Positions 18,021-28,103 of a stretch of 28,272 nt of DNA are shown here, in pieces. Positions within the stretch are counted from its first letter, which is position 1. Every line of letters begins with the position of its first letter. The DNA lies in assembly GCA_046734795.1 (NCBI GenBank), contig JBKPRX010000081.1, forward strand, positions 1-28,272, given 5' to 3'. Below the pieces are notes generated by a model. The model saw only the letters and a list, made by a program, of their open reading frames with translations, was not told where the DNA came from and ran no database searches. The DNA comes from JBKPRX01 sp046734795 (GTDB taxonomy: Bacteria > Actinomycetota > Thermoleophilia > Gaiellales > Gaiellaceae). The translations under genes and the position numbers were made by a program.

Positions 18021-19118
18021 GTGAATAGCGAGGACGAGAAGATCCTCGAGGAGGGTCCGGGAGAGGTGGAGGGGCCGGCGATCGACCGCGCTTCCCTCCT
18101 TCGCCGCATCGCGGTGGGAGGCGCCGCGCTGTCAGTACCGGGCCTCATCAGTGCCGAAGCGGCGTTTGGCAGTTCGGACGCGAGCCTCGGGCTTCCGGGA
18201 AATCACCCGAAGTGGAAGTTCGCGTTCATCAACCACGTGACGACGAATCCGTTCTTCGTGCCGACCCAGTACGGCGCTGCAGACGCCGCAGCCAATCTGA
18301 AGGTCAGCTACACGTGGAGCGGCTCGCAGAAGGCGGATGTCGGCGAGATGCTCAACGCCTTCAACGCCGCCATCAGCTCGAAGGCGGACGGCATTGCTGT
18401 TTGCGTTGTCGACAAGTCCGCATTCGAGGCGCCGATCAAGCGAGCCCTGTCCAAGGGGATCCCGGTTGTTGCGTACAACGCCGACGGAGCCCGGAACGGG
18501 CCGAAGGCGCGGATGGCCTACATCGGCCAGGCTCTGTACGAGTCGGGCTTTGCAATGGGTCAGCGCATCGCGACGCTCGTGCCGAAGGGGGATGTCGCGC
18601 TGTTCATCGCCACGCCCGGCGCGCTGAACATCCAGCCGCGCATCGACGGCGCCGTCGCGGCGATCAAGCAGTCCGGTAAGCCGATCAATCCGAAGATCGT
18701 TGCGACCGACGCCGACCTGAGCAAGGAGCTAACGGCGATCGACTCGTACTATCTCGGGCACAAGAAGCTCGCCGGGATGTTCGCGGTCGACGCGGGCGAT
18801 ACGCAAGGCGTCGGCCAGATCATCCAGAAGCACAGCCTGAAAGGGAAGGTCAAGGGAGGCGGCTACGACCTCCTACCCGGGACGCTCAAGCTCATCAACC
18901 AGGGCTTCCTCGACTTCACGATCGATCAGCAGCCGTACCTGCAGGGCTTCGTGCCCGTCGTGCAGCTGTACTTCTACAAGCTGTCCAGCGGGCTCGTGGC
19001 TCCGTCCGACACGAACACGGGTCTTTTGTTCGTGACGAAGGACAACGTCAAGCCGTACCTGACGACGAAGAGCCGGTACGAGGGATCGTCGTCGAAGGCG
19101 AAGTTCCCGGTCTCATAA
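18021..19118 (+). CDS. Sugar ABC transporter substrate-binding protein
   Basis: 365 residues, start GTG 18021 with a near-perfect AAGGAGG at 18006-18012. A charged N-terminus of about 25 residues precedes LLRRIAVGGAALSVPGL, a twin-arginine-like export signal without a lipobox Cys. The mature part has the periplasmic-binding-protein class I (type 4) fold seen in ribose/rhamnose/AI-2 binding proteins: WKFAFINHVTTNPFFVPTQYGA, KADGIAVCVVDKSAFEAPIKRAL, GIPVVAYNADG, and AGMFAVDAGDTQGVGQII. First gene of the transport/araADB operon, so an aldopentose, most likely L-arabinose, is the expected ligand. How the protein stays near the membrane without a lipid anchor is unclear. Confidence 0.88.
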   Translation: MNSEDEKILEEGPGEVEGPAIDRASLLRRIAVGGAALSVPGLISAEAAFGSSDASLGLPGNHPKWKFAFINHVTTNPFFVPTQYGAADAAANLKVSYTWSGSQKADVGEMLNAFNAAISSKADGIAVCVVDKSAFEAPIKRALSKGIPVVAYNADGARNGPKARMAYIGQALYESGFAMGQRIATLVPKGDVALFIATPGALNIQPRIDGAVAAIKQSGKPINPKIVATDADLSKELTAIDSYYLGHKKLAGMFAVDAGDTQGVGQIIQKHSLKGKVKGGGYDLLPGTLKLINQGFLDFTIDQQPYLQGFVPVVQLYFYKLSSGLVAPSDTNTGLLFVTKDNVKPYLTTKSRYEGSSSKAKFPVS

Positions 19119-19125
19119 CGCCGCG

Positions 19126-20156
19126 TTGGCCGTAGCGGAAGCTACGAGTACTGAGCGACGCGCCAGCTTCGGCTGGCGCGTCGCCGGCGCGCTGCTTCGC
19201 CGCCGCGAGGCAAGCATCCTCATCGTCGCCGTCGGGCTGACGCTCTTCTTCTACGTGAAGAACAGCGTCTTCCTCGAGGGCGACAACATCAAGAACATCA
19301 CTGAGTCGATGGCGCCGATCGCGCTCGTCGCGGCCGGCGAGGTGATGTTGCTCATCTGTGGCGAGATCGACCTCGCCGTCGGGCGCGTCTTCGCGTTCGC
19401 GCCGGCTCTCACGTGGTGGCTGTGCGATCCCGACAAGTACGGCCTGTCGCTCTGGGTCGGCATCCCGATCGCGCTTCTCGCAGCCTGTGGCGTCGGCCTG
19501 ATCAACGGCGTGATCACCACGTATCTCGGCGTGCCGTCGTTCATCACGACTCTCGGAATGCTCTTCTTGCTCAACGGCATCACGCTCCACTTGGTGGCCG
19601 GGTCGCAGCAGTTCATGCCCGGCGGCGAGACCTTCAAGAACGTGTTTGGGTCGCAGCCCGAGAGCTACAAGCTCTGGCTCAACTCCGAGTTCTTCTGGGC
19701 CCTCGGCCTCGTGTTCGTCGTTCAGTGGATTCTCAGCATGACGCGCTGGGGGCTGTGGACGTTCGCAACCGGCGGCAACCTCACGGGAGCGGCGGAGAGC
19801 GGCGTCAACGTCCGCCGGATCAAGATCGGCAACTTCATCCTCGCGAACTTCCTCGCCGGCTTCGCCGGCATCGTCGACTCGACTCGCGTCACGACGATCG
19901 TCCCGCTGCAAGGTGGCCCCGATCTGATGTTTCTCGCGGTCGCCGGGGCCGTGATCGGCGGTACGTCGCTCTTCGGTGGCGTCGGCACCGTCATCGGCAG
20001 CTTCATCGGAGTCGCGGTGCTGATCATCCTGCGTACCGGTCTCAACATCATCGGCGTCAGCGCCTTCACGTTCGACCTGATTACCGGGTTGGCGATCCTC
20101 GCGGCGATGATCGCGAACGTCCAGGTGGCGCGGCTGCGGAACCTCGGGAAGCTCCA

Positions 20157-20160
<4 letters not shown>
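19126..20160 (+). CDS. Sugar ABC transporter permease
   Basis: 344 residues, about 8-10 hydrophobic segments, belonging to the BPD_transp_2 family (RbsC/AraH-like inner-membrane permeases). Recognisable blocks are GEVMLLICGEIDLAVGRVFAF, the conserved GLINGVITTYLGVPSFITTLGM and, near the C-terminus, AVAGAVIGGTSLFGGVGTVIGS. The start appears to be TTG 19126, seven bases after the binding-protein stop, with no Shine-Dalgarno sequence; it probably depends on coupling to the preceding gene. The stop overlaps the ATPase GTG (GTGA). It should form the membrane pore for the sugar delivered by the binding protein. Confidence 0.9.
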
Positions 20161-20935
<775 letters not shown>

Positions 20936-20939
<4 letters not shown>

Positions 20940-22441
20940 AGCCGCTGGGCGAGCTCGAGGCGTGGTTCGTCGCCGGGAGCCAAGACCTCTACGGCGAGAC
21001 AGCACTGCAACAGGTCGGCGAGCACGCGCAAGAGCTCGCGCGCGCGCTCGACGACGCGGAGGCGATTCCCGTCCGCGTCGTCGCGAAGCCGGTGCTGAGG
21101 AGCGCCGAGTCGATCCGCGACCTCTGCCTCGAGGCGAACGGCGCGCAGGCCTGCGTCGGCGTGATCGCGTGGATGCACACCTTCTCGCCGGCGAAGATGT
21201 GGATCGCCGGACTGAGCGCGCTCCAGAAGCCGCTCCTCCACCTCCACACGCAGTTCAACCGCGATCTCCCCTGGTCGGAGATCGACATGGACTTCATGAA
21301 CCTGAACCAGTCGGCCCACGGCGATCGCGAGTTCGGCTTTCTCGAGACGCGAATGCGTCACCCACGCAAGACCGTCGTCGGTCATTGGAGCGACCCGAGC
21401 GTGCTCGCCCGCGTCGGCTCGTGGACGCGCGCCGCGTGCGGCTTGCGCGAAGCTCGCTCGCTGCGTGTCGCTCGCTTCGGCGACAACATGCGGCAGGTCG
21501 CGGTCACCGAAGGCGACAAGGTCGAGGCGCAGCTCAGGTTCGGCTTCTCGGTCAACGGCTATGGCGTCACCGAGCTCGTCGCCGCTATCGGCGAGGTAGA
21601 CGACGAGAGCATCGACAGCCTCGTTGCCGAGTACGAGGATGCGTACACGATCGCGCCACTGCTCGCGCGAGGAGGCGAGCGCCGCGAATCCCTACGCGAG
21701 GCAGCGCGGATCGAGGCGGGGCTCCGCGCATTCCTCGACGGCGGATCGTTCCGAGCGTTCACCGACACGTTCGAGGATCTCGACGGGCTTGCGCAGCTGC
21801 CGGGATTGCCGGTGCAGCGGCTGATGGCGGACGGCTACGGGTTCGGGGCGGAGGGCGATTGGAAGACCGCCGCCCTCGTCCGCATCACGAAGGTCATGAG
21901 CGCCGGCCTCGAGGGCGGCACGTCGTTCATGGAGGACTACACGTACCACCTCGCACCGGGCGACAGCTTGATCCTCGGCGCGCACATGCTCGAGATCTGT
22001 CCGTCGATCAGTGCCGGCACGCCCAGCTGCGAGATCCACCCGCTTTCGATCGGCGGTCGCGCCGATCCCGTGCGGCTCGTGTTCACCGCGTCGCCAGGGC
22101 CGGCGGTCGCGATCGGTCTGCTCGACCTCGGCGGCCGCTTTCGAATGGTCCTGAACGAGGTCGAGGTCGTCGCGCCCGACAAGGAGCTGCCACGCCTGCC
22201 GGTCGCGCGCGCCGTCTGGCAGCCGAAGCCGGACCTCGCCACCGCAGCCGAGGCCTGGCTGGAAGCGGGCGGTCCGCACCACACGAGCTTCAGCCAGGTG
22301 CTGACGACGGAGATCGTCGGCGACTTCGCGGAGATGGCCGGCGTTGAGCTCGTCGTCATCGACGAGCGGACGACCAGCTCGGACTTCAAGAAGGAGCTCC
22401 GCTGGAACCAGGCCTACTACCACCTGGCAGGCGGGTTGTAG
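20936..22441 (+). CDS. araA: L-arabinose isomerase
   Basis: 501 residues, the standard length. Interconverts L-arabinose and L-ribulose in the cytosol. The Mn-binding and catalytic residues line up almost number for number with E. coli AraA: Glu306 (GFGAEGDWK), Glu333 (SFMEDYTYHL), His350 (GAH) and His449 (GGPHHTSFS; 450 in E. coli). WFVAGSQDLYG at the N-terminus is the family hallmark. Start GTG 20936 overlaps the ATPase stop (GTGA). Only 3 bases separate its stop from araD. It defines the operon as an L-arabinose system. Confidence 0.96.
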
Positions 22442-22444
22442 CGG

Positions 22445-23152
22445 ATGGCCGATTTCGCCGAGCTCTGCGAACGCGTCTGCCTCGCGAACCTCGAGCTCGT
22501 TCGGGCCGGTCTCGTTTCACTCACCTTCGGAAACGTCAGCGGCGTCGACCGAACGAACGGCGTCCTGGCGATCAAGCCGAGCGGCGTGCCCTACGAGCAA
22601 CTGCGGCCGGAAACGATCGTGGTTGTCGACCTGGAGTCCGGTGACGTCGTCGCAGGTGAAGGACGACCGTCGTCCGACGCGCCGACGCACGCCGTGCTCT
22701 ACCGGCGGTTCGAGGGTGTCGGCGGCATCGCCCACACGCATTCGTCGGCCGCGACGGGATGGGCACAGGCGCGCCGAGAGATTCCTTGCTTCGGAACAAC
22801 GCATGCCGACCATTTCCGCGGCGCGGTCCCCGTTACGCGGCCGCTGGCGAACGACGAGATCACAGGCGCCTACGAGGAGCAGACGGGCAACGTGATCGTG
22901 GAGAGATTCGAGCGTTCGGAGCTCGATCCGCTCGAGATCCCGGCGGTGCTCGTGGCCTCGCACGGTCCCTTTGCTTGGGGACGAGACGTCGAGCAGGCGG
23001 TCGAGAACGCGATCGCGGTCGAAGTTGTCGCAGAGCTCGCGTTGCGCACGCTCGTGTTGGACGCGGAGGCGTCACCCGTGGCCGATTATCTGCTCGAGCG
23101 CCACTTCTCGCGCAAGCATGGGCCGGCGGCGTACTACGGGCAGCCCCGATGA
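22445..23152 (+). CDS. araD: L-ribulose-5-phosphate 4-epimerase
   Basis: 235 residues, class II aldolase/epimerase fold. Converts L-ribulose-5-P to D-xylulose-5-P by retro-aldol cleavage. Zn ligands are His97 and His99 (AHTHS) and His173 (ASHGPFAWG), Asp78 (SSDAPTHAVLY) is the acid/base, and Tyr231 (HGPAAYYG) is the second catalytic residue. All are shifted by two from E. coli AraD (95, 97, 171, 76, 229). The substrate-phosphate motifs FGNVSG and KPSG are intact. Its stop overlaps the next gene (ATGA). Confidence 0.95.
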   Translation: MADFAELCERVCLANLELVRAGLVSLTFGNVSGVDRTNGVLAIKPSGVPYEQLRPETIVVVDLESGDVVAGEGRPSSDAPTHAVLYRRFEGVGGIAHTHSSAATGWAQARREIPCFGTTHADHFRGAVPVTRPLANDEITGAYEEQTGNVIVERFERSELDPLEIPAVLVASHGPFAWGRDVEQAVENAIAVEVVAELALRTLVLDAEASPVADYLLERHFSRKHGPAAYYGQPR

Positions 23153-24168
23153 TGACGCTTCGCCTGCACGACAAGCGCGACCTGCGCCTCCACGACGAGC
23201 CCGCACCTCGGCCCGCAGAAGACGAGCTTCTGCTCGATGTGACCGCCGTCGGTCTCTGCGGCTCGGACCTGCACTGGTTCACGGGCGCGGGCATCGGCGA
23301 CGCAGTTCTCACGCGGCCGCTCGTCCTCGGACACGAGTTCGTCGGCACCGTCGCAGCAGGTGAACGAGCGGGCGAGCGGGTGGCGCTCGAGCCCGCGATT
23401 GCGTGCGGTCGATGTGCGCCGTGCCGCCGTGGCGACGAGAACCTCTGTGTCTCGTGTCGTTTTGCCGGCCACTCGACCGACGGCGCTCTGCGGACCGCGA
23501 TGACGTGGCCCGCCCGGCTTGCGTTCCCCGTTCCGGCCGACGTGACCGACGCGGAGGCGGCCCTCCTCGAGCCACTCGGCGTCGCGCTGCATGCACTCGA
23601 CGTCGGCCATGTCACGCCCGGAGCGGCAGTCGGCGTCTTCGGATGCGGACCGCTCGGCCTCCTGATCGTGCAGCTCCTGCGTAACGCAGGCGCGCTGTCG
23701 ATCGTGGCGACGGATCCTTTCGCTCATCGCGTGGAGGCCGCCGAGGCATTCGGTGCGACCGTCGCGGTGCAGACGCGACGCGCAGGGATGGAGATCCTGC
23801 CGCGTAGCTTCGCCGAGACCGGTCTCGACGTCGCGTTCGAGGTCGCCGGCGACGACGACGCCGTCGCGACCGCGCTGAACACGTTGCGGCCCGGTGGCCG
23901 ACTCGTCCTCGTCGGCATACCGGAAGACGATCGAACGTCCTTCACCGCCTCGGTGGCGCGGCGGAAGGGCTTGACGATCTCGCTGTGTCGACGCATGAAG
24001 CCGAGCGATCTGCCACGCGCGATTCGCGTTGCCGAGGAGAATCGTGTCGAGCTCGCTTCGCTCGTCAGCGCGCGCTTTGCGCTTTCGCAGTGGCAGGACG
24101 CGTTCGAGATGCTGAGCCAGAGGCGAGCGCTGAAGGTCGTCATCGAGCCGCAGCGGGACGCGGCATGA
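23149..24168 (+). CDS. Zinc-dependent medium-chain dehydrogenase (polyol/L-idonate type)
   Basis: 339 residues from ATG 23149 (ATG 23152 follows immediately). Catalytic Zn site: Cys37 (GLCGSD), His62-Glu63 (GHEF) and Glu141 (LLEPLGVALHAL). Structural Zn site: Cys86, Cys89, Cys92 and Cys100. The nucleotide fold is GCGPLG at 165-170 with Asp189, predicting NAD. This is the sorbitol/xylitol/L-idonate dehydrogenase branch. It sits between araD and araB with ATGA overlaps on both sides, so it is a true operon member. Oxidation of L-arabinitol (to L-ribulose or L-xylulose) or of another pentitol is a plausible job, giving the pathway a second entry point; this is inference. Confidence 0.9.
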   Translation: MMTLRLHDKRDLRLHDEPAPRPAEDELLLDVTAVGLCGSDLHWFTGAGIGDAVLTRPLVLGHEFVGTVAAGERAGERVALEPAIACGRCAPCRRGDENLCVSCRFAGHSTDGALRTAMTWPARLAFPVPADVTDAEAALLEPLGVALHALDVGHVTPGAAVGVFGCGPLGLLIVQLLRNAGALSIVATDPFAHRVEAAEAFGATVAVQTRRAGMEILPRSFAETGLDVAFEVAGDDDAVATALNTLRPGGRLVLVGIPEDDRTSFTASVARRKGLTISLCRRMKPSDLPRAIRVAEENRVELASLVSARFALSQWQDAFEMLSQRRALKVVIEPQRDAA

Positions 24169-25862
24169 CCAGCCGGCGCTACGTCGTCGGCGTCGACTTC
24201 GGAACGGAATCGGGGCGAGCCGTGCTCGTCGACGTCGCCGACGGAAGCGAGATCGCAACCGCTGTCTACGCGTACGCGAACGGCGTGATCGACGAGCGAC
24301 TACCGGAGCCTCATAGCGATGTGCAACTCGAACCGGACTGGGCGCTCCAGGATCCCGCTGACTATCTGCGGACCTTCGAGCACGCGGTGCCGGCGGCGGT
24401 CGCCGAAGCCGGCGTCGACGCCGACGACGTGATCGGGATCGGCATCGACTTCACCGCGTGCACGATGCTTCCCACCACCGCCGACGGAACGCCGCTGTGC
24501 GTCCTCGACGATCTGCGAGGCGAGCCGCACGCGTGGGTCAAGCTTTGGAAGCACCACGCCGCGCAGCCCGAAGCCGACCGGATCAACGAGCTCGCAGTCG
24601 AGCGCGGCGAGCCGTGGCTTCGACGCTACGGGGGCAAGATCTCGTCCGAGTGGTTCTTCGCGAAGGCGCTCCAGATCCTCGACGAGGCGCCCGACATCTA
24701 CGCGCGTGCCGACCGGCTGGTCGAGGCCGCGGATTGGGTCGTGTGGCAGCTGACGGGCGTCGAGACGCGAAACAACTGCACCGCCGGGTACAAAGCGATT
24801 TGGTCGAAGCGCGACGGCTTTCCCGCGAACGACTACTTCGCTGCGCTCGATTCCCGGTTCGAGCGCGTGATCGACGAAAAGATGTCTCGGTCGATCGTCC
24901 CGATCGGTTCGCGTGCGGGCCTATTGACGGAGCATGCGTCCGCGCTCACAGGACTTCGTGCCGGAACGGTGGTCGCAGTCGCGAACGTCGACGCACACGC
25001 GTCCGCGCCTGCGGCGACGGTCACGGAGCCCGGCGCGATGGTCGTGATCATGGGGACGAGCAACTGCCACATCCTGCTCGGCGAAGAGCTTGCATTCGTC
25101 GAGGGGATGTGCGGCGTTGTCGAGGACGGCGTCGTACCGGGTCTGTACGGATACGAGGCCGGCCAGTCGGGCGTCGGCGACATCTACGCCTGGTTCGCCG
25201 ACCACGCCGTCCCGCCGGAGTACCACGAGCGCGCACGGCTTGCCGGCGTCGACGTGCATCGCATCCTCGAGGAGGACGCCGCGAAGCTCCATCCAGGTGA
25301 GAGCGGCCTGCTCGCACTCGACTGGTGGAACGGGAATCGCTCCGTCCTCGTCGACGTGGAGCTGAGCGGACTCCTCGTCGGCGCCACGCTCGCGACGAAG
25401 GCGCACGAGATCTATCGGGCGCTGATCGAGGCGACCGCGTTCGGTACGCGCGTGATCATCGACGCCTTCGAGGCTGCAGGCGTCGCGGTCGACAACATCG
25501 TCGCCTGCGGTGGGCTGCCGCAACGGAACGAGCTGCTCATGCAGATCTACGCCGACGTGAGTGGGCGCGACTTCTCGGTTGCGGCGTCTACCCAGACGCC
25601 TGCGCTCGGCGCGGCCATGTTTGCCGCCGTCGCCGCCGGCGCGGAGCTCGGCGGCTACGACTCGATCGTCGACGCGTCAAGGCACATGGCGCAGCTCTCG
25701 GACCGCACCTACAGGCCCGTCGACGCTCATCACGCCGTGTACGGCGACCTGTATCGCGAGTACGTGCGCCTCCACGACGTCTTCGGGCGCGATAGCGACG
25801 GTGTGATGAAGACCCTCCGAAAGATTCGGCAACGCTCAGGAGAGGAGGTGGGAATCGCATAG
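24165..25862 (+). CDS. araB: L-ribulokinase (FGGY kinase)
   Basis: 565 residues, close to E. coli AraB (566). Phosphorylates L-ribulose at C5 with ATP. GVDFGTESGRAVLVD at 9-23 is the N-terminal ATPase phosphate-1 loop, GIDFTACTMLP and the long LRGEPHAWVKLWKHHAAQ segment are ribulokinase hallmarks, and MGTSNCHILL plus GGLPQRNELLMQIYADV belong to the C-terminal FGGY domain. The start ATG 24165 overlaps the dehydrogenase stop (ATGA); the frame is open further upstream but those residues are a shadow of the dehydrogenase. It is last in the coupled gene series, followed by a hairpin and an 80-base gap. Confidence 0.95.
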   Translation: MTSRRYVVGVDFGTESGRAVLVDVADGSEIATAVYAYANGVIDERLPEPHSDVQLEPDWALQDPADYLRTFEHAVPAAVAEAGVDADDVIGIGIDFTACTMLPTTADGTPLCVLDDLRGEPHAWVKLWKHHAAQPEADRINELAVERGEPWLRRYGGKISSEWFFAKALQILDEAPDIYARADRLVEAADWVVWQLTGVETRNNCTAGYKAIWSKRDGFPANDYFAALDSRFERVIDEKMSRSIVPIGSRAGLLTEHASALTGLRAGTVVAVANVDAHASAPAATVTEPGAMVVIMGTSNCHILLGEELAFVEGMCGVVEDGVVPGLYGYEAGQSGVGDIYAWFADHAVPPEYHERARLAGVDVHRILEEDAAKLHPGESGLLALDWWNGNRSVLVDVELSGLLVGATLATKAHEIYRALIEATAFGTRVIIDAFEAAGVAVDNIVACGGLPQRNELLMQIYADVSGRDFSVAASTQTPALGAAMFAAVAAGAELGGYDSIVDASRHMAQLSDRTYRPVDAHHAVYGDLYREYVRLHDVFGRDSDGVMKTLRKIRQRSGEEVGIA

Positions 25863-25870
25863 GACGCCAA

Positions 25871-25890
25871 GGCGGCCGAGATCGGCCGCC
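25871..25890 (+). terminator. Hairpin after araB (partial terminator or mRNA stabiliser)
   Basis: GGCGGCCG, loop AGAT, CGGCCGCC: an 8-bp GC stem that extends to 9 bp if the loop is two bases. It begins 8 bases after the araB stop and is followed by a smaller CGCAG/CTGCG stem at 25897-25908. No T-run follows. It could attenuate transcription into the mutarotase gene or protect the 3' end of the upstream message. Confidence 0.45.
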
Positions 25891-25943
25891 ACTCAGCGCA
25901 GAGCTGCGGCAAGTCCGAACGATGAAGGGGGGAAGCACATCCG

Positions 25944-27128
25944 ATGCGGAACCGCATCCGCAGAACCGCAGCAATCAGTGTGTGCTTGGTCGTCGCCGCC
26001 GCCGTTGCGCTCACCGGCGCACTGGCCTCGACGATGAAGAGCAATGCCAAGGCCGCACTCTCGATTACGAAGGAGCCTTTCGGTTCTACGAGCGAAGGGC
26101 CCGTCGACCTCTACACGTTGACGAACTCCAACGGGATGGAGGTCAAGATCATGACCTACGGCGGGATCATCCAATCCGTCAAGGTTCCTGATCGTTCGGG
26201 GCACTTCGCGAATGTCACGCTCGGGTTCAGCAAGCTGGACGACTACGTGCACAACAACAGCCCGTACTTCGGCGCCCTCATCGGCCGGTACGCAAACCGG
26301 ATCGCGCTCGGGAGGTTCACGCTCGACGGCGTCACGTACCAGCTGCCGATCAACAACCCGCCGAACTCCTTGCACGGCGGCTTCGTCGGGTTCGACAAAC
26401 ACATCTGGGCGACGACTCCAATCCAGGGGCATAACTTCGTCGCGCTTCGGATGACGTTGACGAGCCCCGACGGCGACCAGGGTTACCCGGGGACGCTCAA
26501 CGCCGAGGTCGTCTACACGCTCACCGAGAACAATCAAATCCGGATGGACTACAAGGCGACGACCGACAAGCCGACGATCGTCAACCTGACGAATCACGCG
26601 TACTGGAACCTCGGCGGCGAGGGGTCGGGGACGATCTACGACCACATCCTCTACCTGAACGCGTCGCGGTACACGCCTGTCGACGCGACGCTGATTCCGA
26701 CAGGTGCAATCGATCCCGTAGCTGGGACGCCGATGGACTTCACTACTCCGACCGCTATCGGCGCACGGATCCGAGACAGCTTCCAGCAGCTCCTGTTCGG
26801 ACGCGGCTACGACCACAACTGGGTCCTCAACCGTCCCAGCTTCGACGACAAGTCGATGATCCTCGCTGCACGCCTCACCGATCCGAAGTCGGGCCGTGTG
26901 CTCGAGGTCTTGACGGATCAGCCGGGGATCCAGTTCTACTCCGGGAACTTCCTCGACGGAACGCTCGTCGGCACCAGCGGCAAGACGTACCGCCAGAGTG
27001 ACGGTCTCGCGCTCGAGACGCAGCACTTCCCGGATTCACCGAACAAGCCGAACTTCCCGTCGACCGTTCTCCGGCCCGGGCAGACCTACCAGACGACATC
27101 GATCTATCAGTTCTCGACGACCGGCTAG
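25944..27128 (+). CDS. Secreted aldose 1-epimerase (mutarotase)
   Basis: 394 residues, longer than the 340 or so of cytosolic GalM because of an N-terminal export signal: RNRIRR then a hydrophobic stretch at about 9-28, with no lipobox Cys. Catalytic residues are His144 (NSLHGG), His218 (NHAYWNLGG, the acid), Asp290 (YDHNWVL) and the base Glu358 (ALETQHFPDSPN), in GalM order. It equilibrates the alpha and beta anomers of an aldose, here presumably outside the membrane before uptake. Start ATG 25944 with GAAGGGGGGAA upstream. It lies 81 bases after araB beyond a hairpin, so it may be less strongly expressed. Confidence 0.92.
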   Translation: MRNRIRRTAAISVCLVVAAAVALTGALASTMKSNAKAALSITKEPFGSTSEGPVDLYTLTNSNGMEVKIMTYGGIIQSVKVPDRSGHFANVTLGFSKLDDYVHNNSPYFGALIGRYANRIALGRFTLDGVTYQLPINNPPNSLHGGFVGFDKHIWATTPIQGHNFVALRMTLTSPDGDQGYPGTLNAEVVYTLTENNQIRMDYKATTDKPTIVNLTNHAYWNLGGEGSGTIYDHILYLNASRYTPVDATLIPTGAIDPVAGTPMDFTTPTAIGARIRDSFQQLLFGRGYDHNWVLNRPSFDDKSMILAARLTDPKSGRVLEVLTDQPGIQFYSGNFLDGTLVGTSGKTYRQSDGLALETQHFPDSPNKPNFPSTVLRPGQTYQTTSIYQFSTTG

Positions 27129-27146
27129 ACGCCGGCGAACGGCAAC

Positions 27147-27183
27147 GCTGCGCCCGCCGCGTGCCGCGTGCGGCGGGCGCAGC
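27147..27183 (+). terminator. Perfect 14-bp GC hairpin between mutarotase and aldo-keto reductase
   Basis: GCTGCGCCCGCCGC (27147-27160) and GCGGCGGGCGCAGC (27170-27183) pair completely around a nine-base loop. It begins 19 bases after the mutarotase stop and ends just before the AAAGGAGG of the next gene. This is the strongest fold noticed in the window and probably ends or attenuates the arabinose operon transcript. There is no T-tract. Confidence 0.6.
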
Positions 27184-27202
27184 CGCCGAAAGGAGGCATG
27201 CG

Positions 27203-28093
27203 ATGCAGGAACCCGAGAGCAACGCCCGCCGGTCGCGGCTCGTGTACGGAAGCGTCGATCTGCCGAACACGTCGGTCGCACCGAAGTTGCTCGATCGCTT
27301 CTACGCGGCCGGCGGGCGAGCTCTCGATGTCGCGAACGTCTACAGAGACGGCGAAGCTGCGCAGGCCGTGGGCAAGTGGTTGCGCTCTCGCGGTTCGTCC
27401 GACGGCGTCGTCCTTTATGCGAAGGGCTGCCATCCGCCCGATTGCGCACCGGATCTCGTCGGCCCCGAGGTCGAACGGGCGCTGAGCCTTCTCGGCGTCG
27501 ACTACGTCGATGTCTTCGTCCTTCATCGTGACGACCCAGATCAGCCCGTCGCGGCGTTCGCCGACGCTTTGCTCGAGCAGGTCGCGGAAAAACGCATCGG
27601 CAGCTTTGGCGTCTCGAACTGGACCGTCCCGCGTGTGCGCGAGCTCCGCGCATACGTGGATGGCAACGGCGAGGATCACCTCGCGGTCTTCAGCAATCAT
27701 TTCTCGCTCGCCGAGATGGCGTCGGCACCGTGGCCCGGTTGCCTCGCGGTGTCGAAGGAAGAGCTCGGCGCCATCGCCGACCTGAACGTCGAGCTGCATG
27801 CATGGTCGAGCCTCGCGATCGGGTTCTTCGCCGGCCGTGACGTCCCGAGTTGGAACACCGACGCCAATCGGGCGCGGCGTCAGCGCGCGGGCGAGCTCGG
27901 CGAACGCCTCGGTACTTCAGCGTCTGCGATCGCGCTCGCGTACGTCCTGCACCAGCCCGACTACGTCCGTCCCGTTGTCGGCACGCTTTCGGAGGCCCAT
28001 CTCGACCAGGCGATTGCTGCAGCGACGATCGAGCTGTCGTCCGACGAGCTCAACTGGCTCGAGTGCGGAGCGAACGGAAGCGCCTGGAGCTAG
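27203..28093 (+). CDS. Aldo-keto reductase, short form
   Basis: 296 residues from ATG 27203, chosen because AAAGGAGG lies just upstream (about 27189-27196); the frame opens earlier at 27161, inside the hairpin loop. The AKR tetrad is present: Asp42 and Tyr47 (LDVANVYRDGEA), Lys74 (YAKGCHP) and His108 (FVLHRDDP), followed by GSFGVSNWT and the C-terminal VRPVVGTLSEAHLDQ cofactor segment. Its position downstream of the arabinose genes and next to a glycosidase suggests a sugar or sugar-derived aldehyde substrate, for example aldose reduction or dehydrogenation. The direction and substrate are unknown. Its stop is 10 bases from the stop of the convergent glycosidase gene. Confidence 0.85.
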   Translation: MQEPESNARRSRLVYGSVDLPNTSVAPKLLDRFYAAGGRALDVANVYRDGEAAQAVGKWLRSRGSSDGVVLYAKGCHPPDCAPDLVGPEVERALSLLGVDYVDVFVLHRDDPDQPVAAFADALLEQVAEKRIGSFGVSNWTVPRVRELRAYVDGNGEDHLAVFSNHFSLAEMASAPWPGCLAVSKEELGAIADLNVELHAWSSLAIGFFAGRDVPSWNTDANRARRQRAGELGERLGTSASAIALAYVLHQPDYVRPVVGTLSEAHLDQAIAAATIELSSDELNWLECGANGSAWS

Positions 28094-28103
28094 CAGCGCT
28101 GGG

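Noticed and set aside
23985..25862. A longer ribulokinase with about 60 extra N-terminal residues
   Set aside because: The extra part is a frame-shifted copy of the dehydrogenase 3' end. The ATG at 24165 overlaps the stop as ATGA and gives the standard AraB length.
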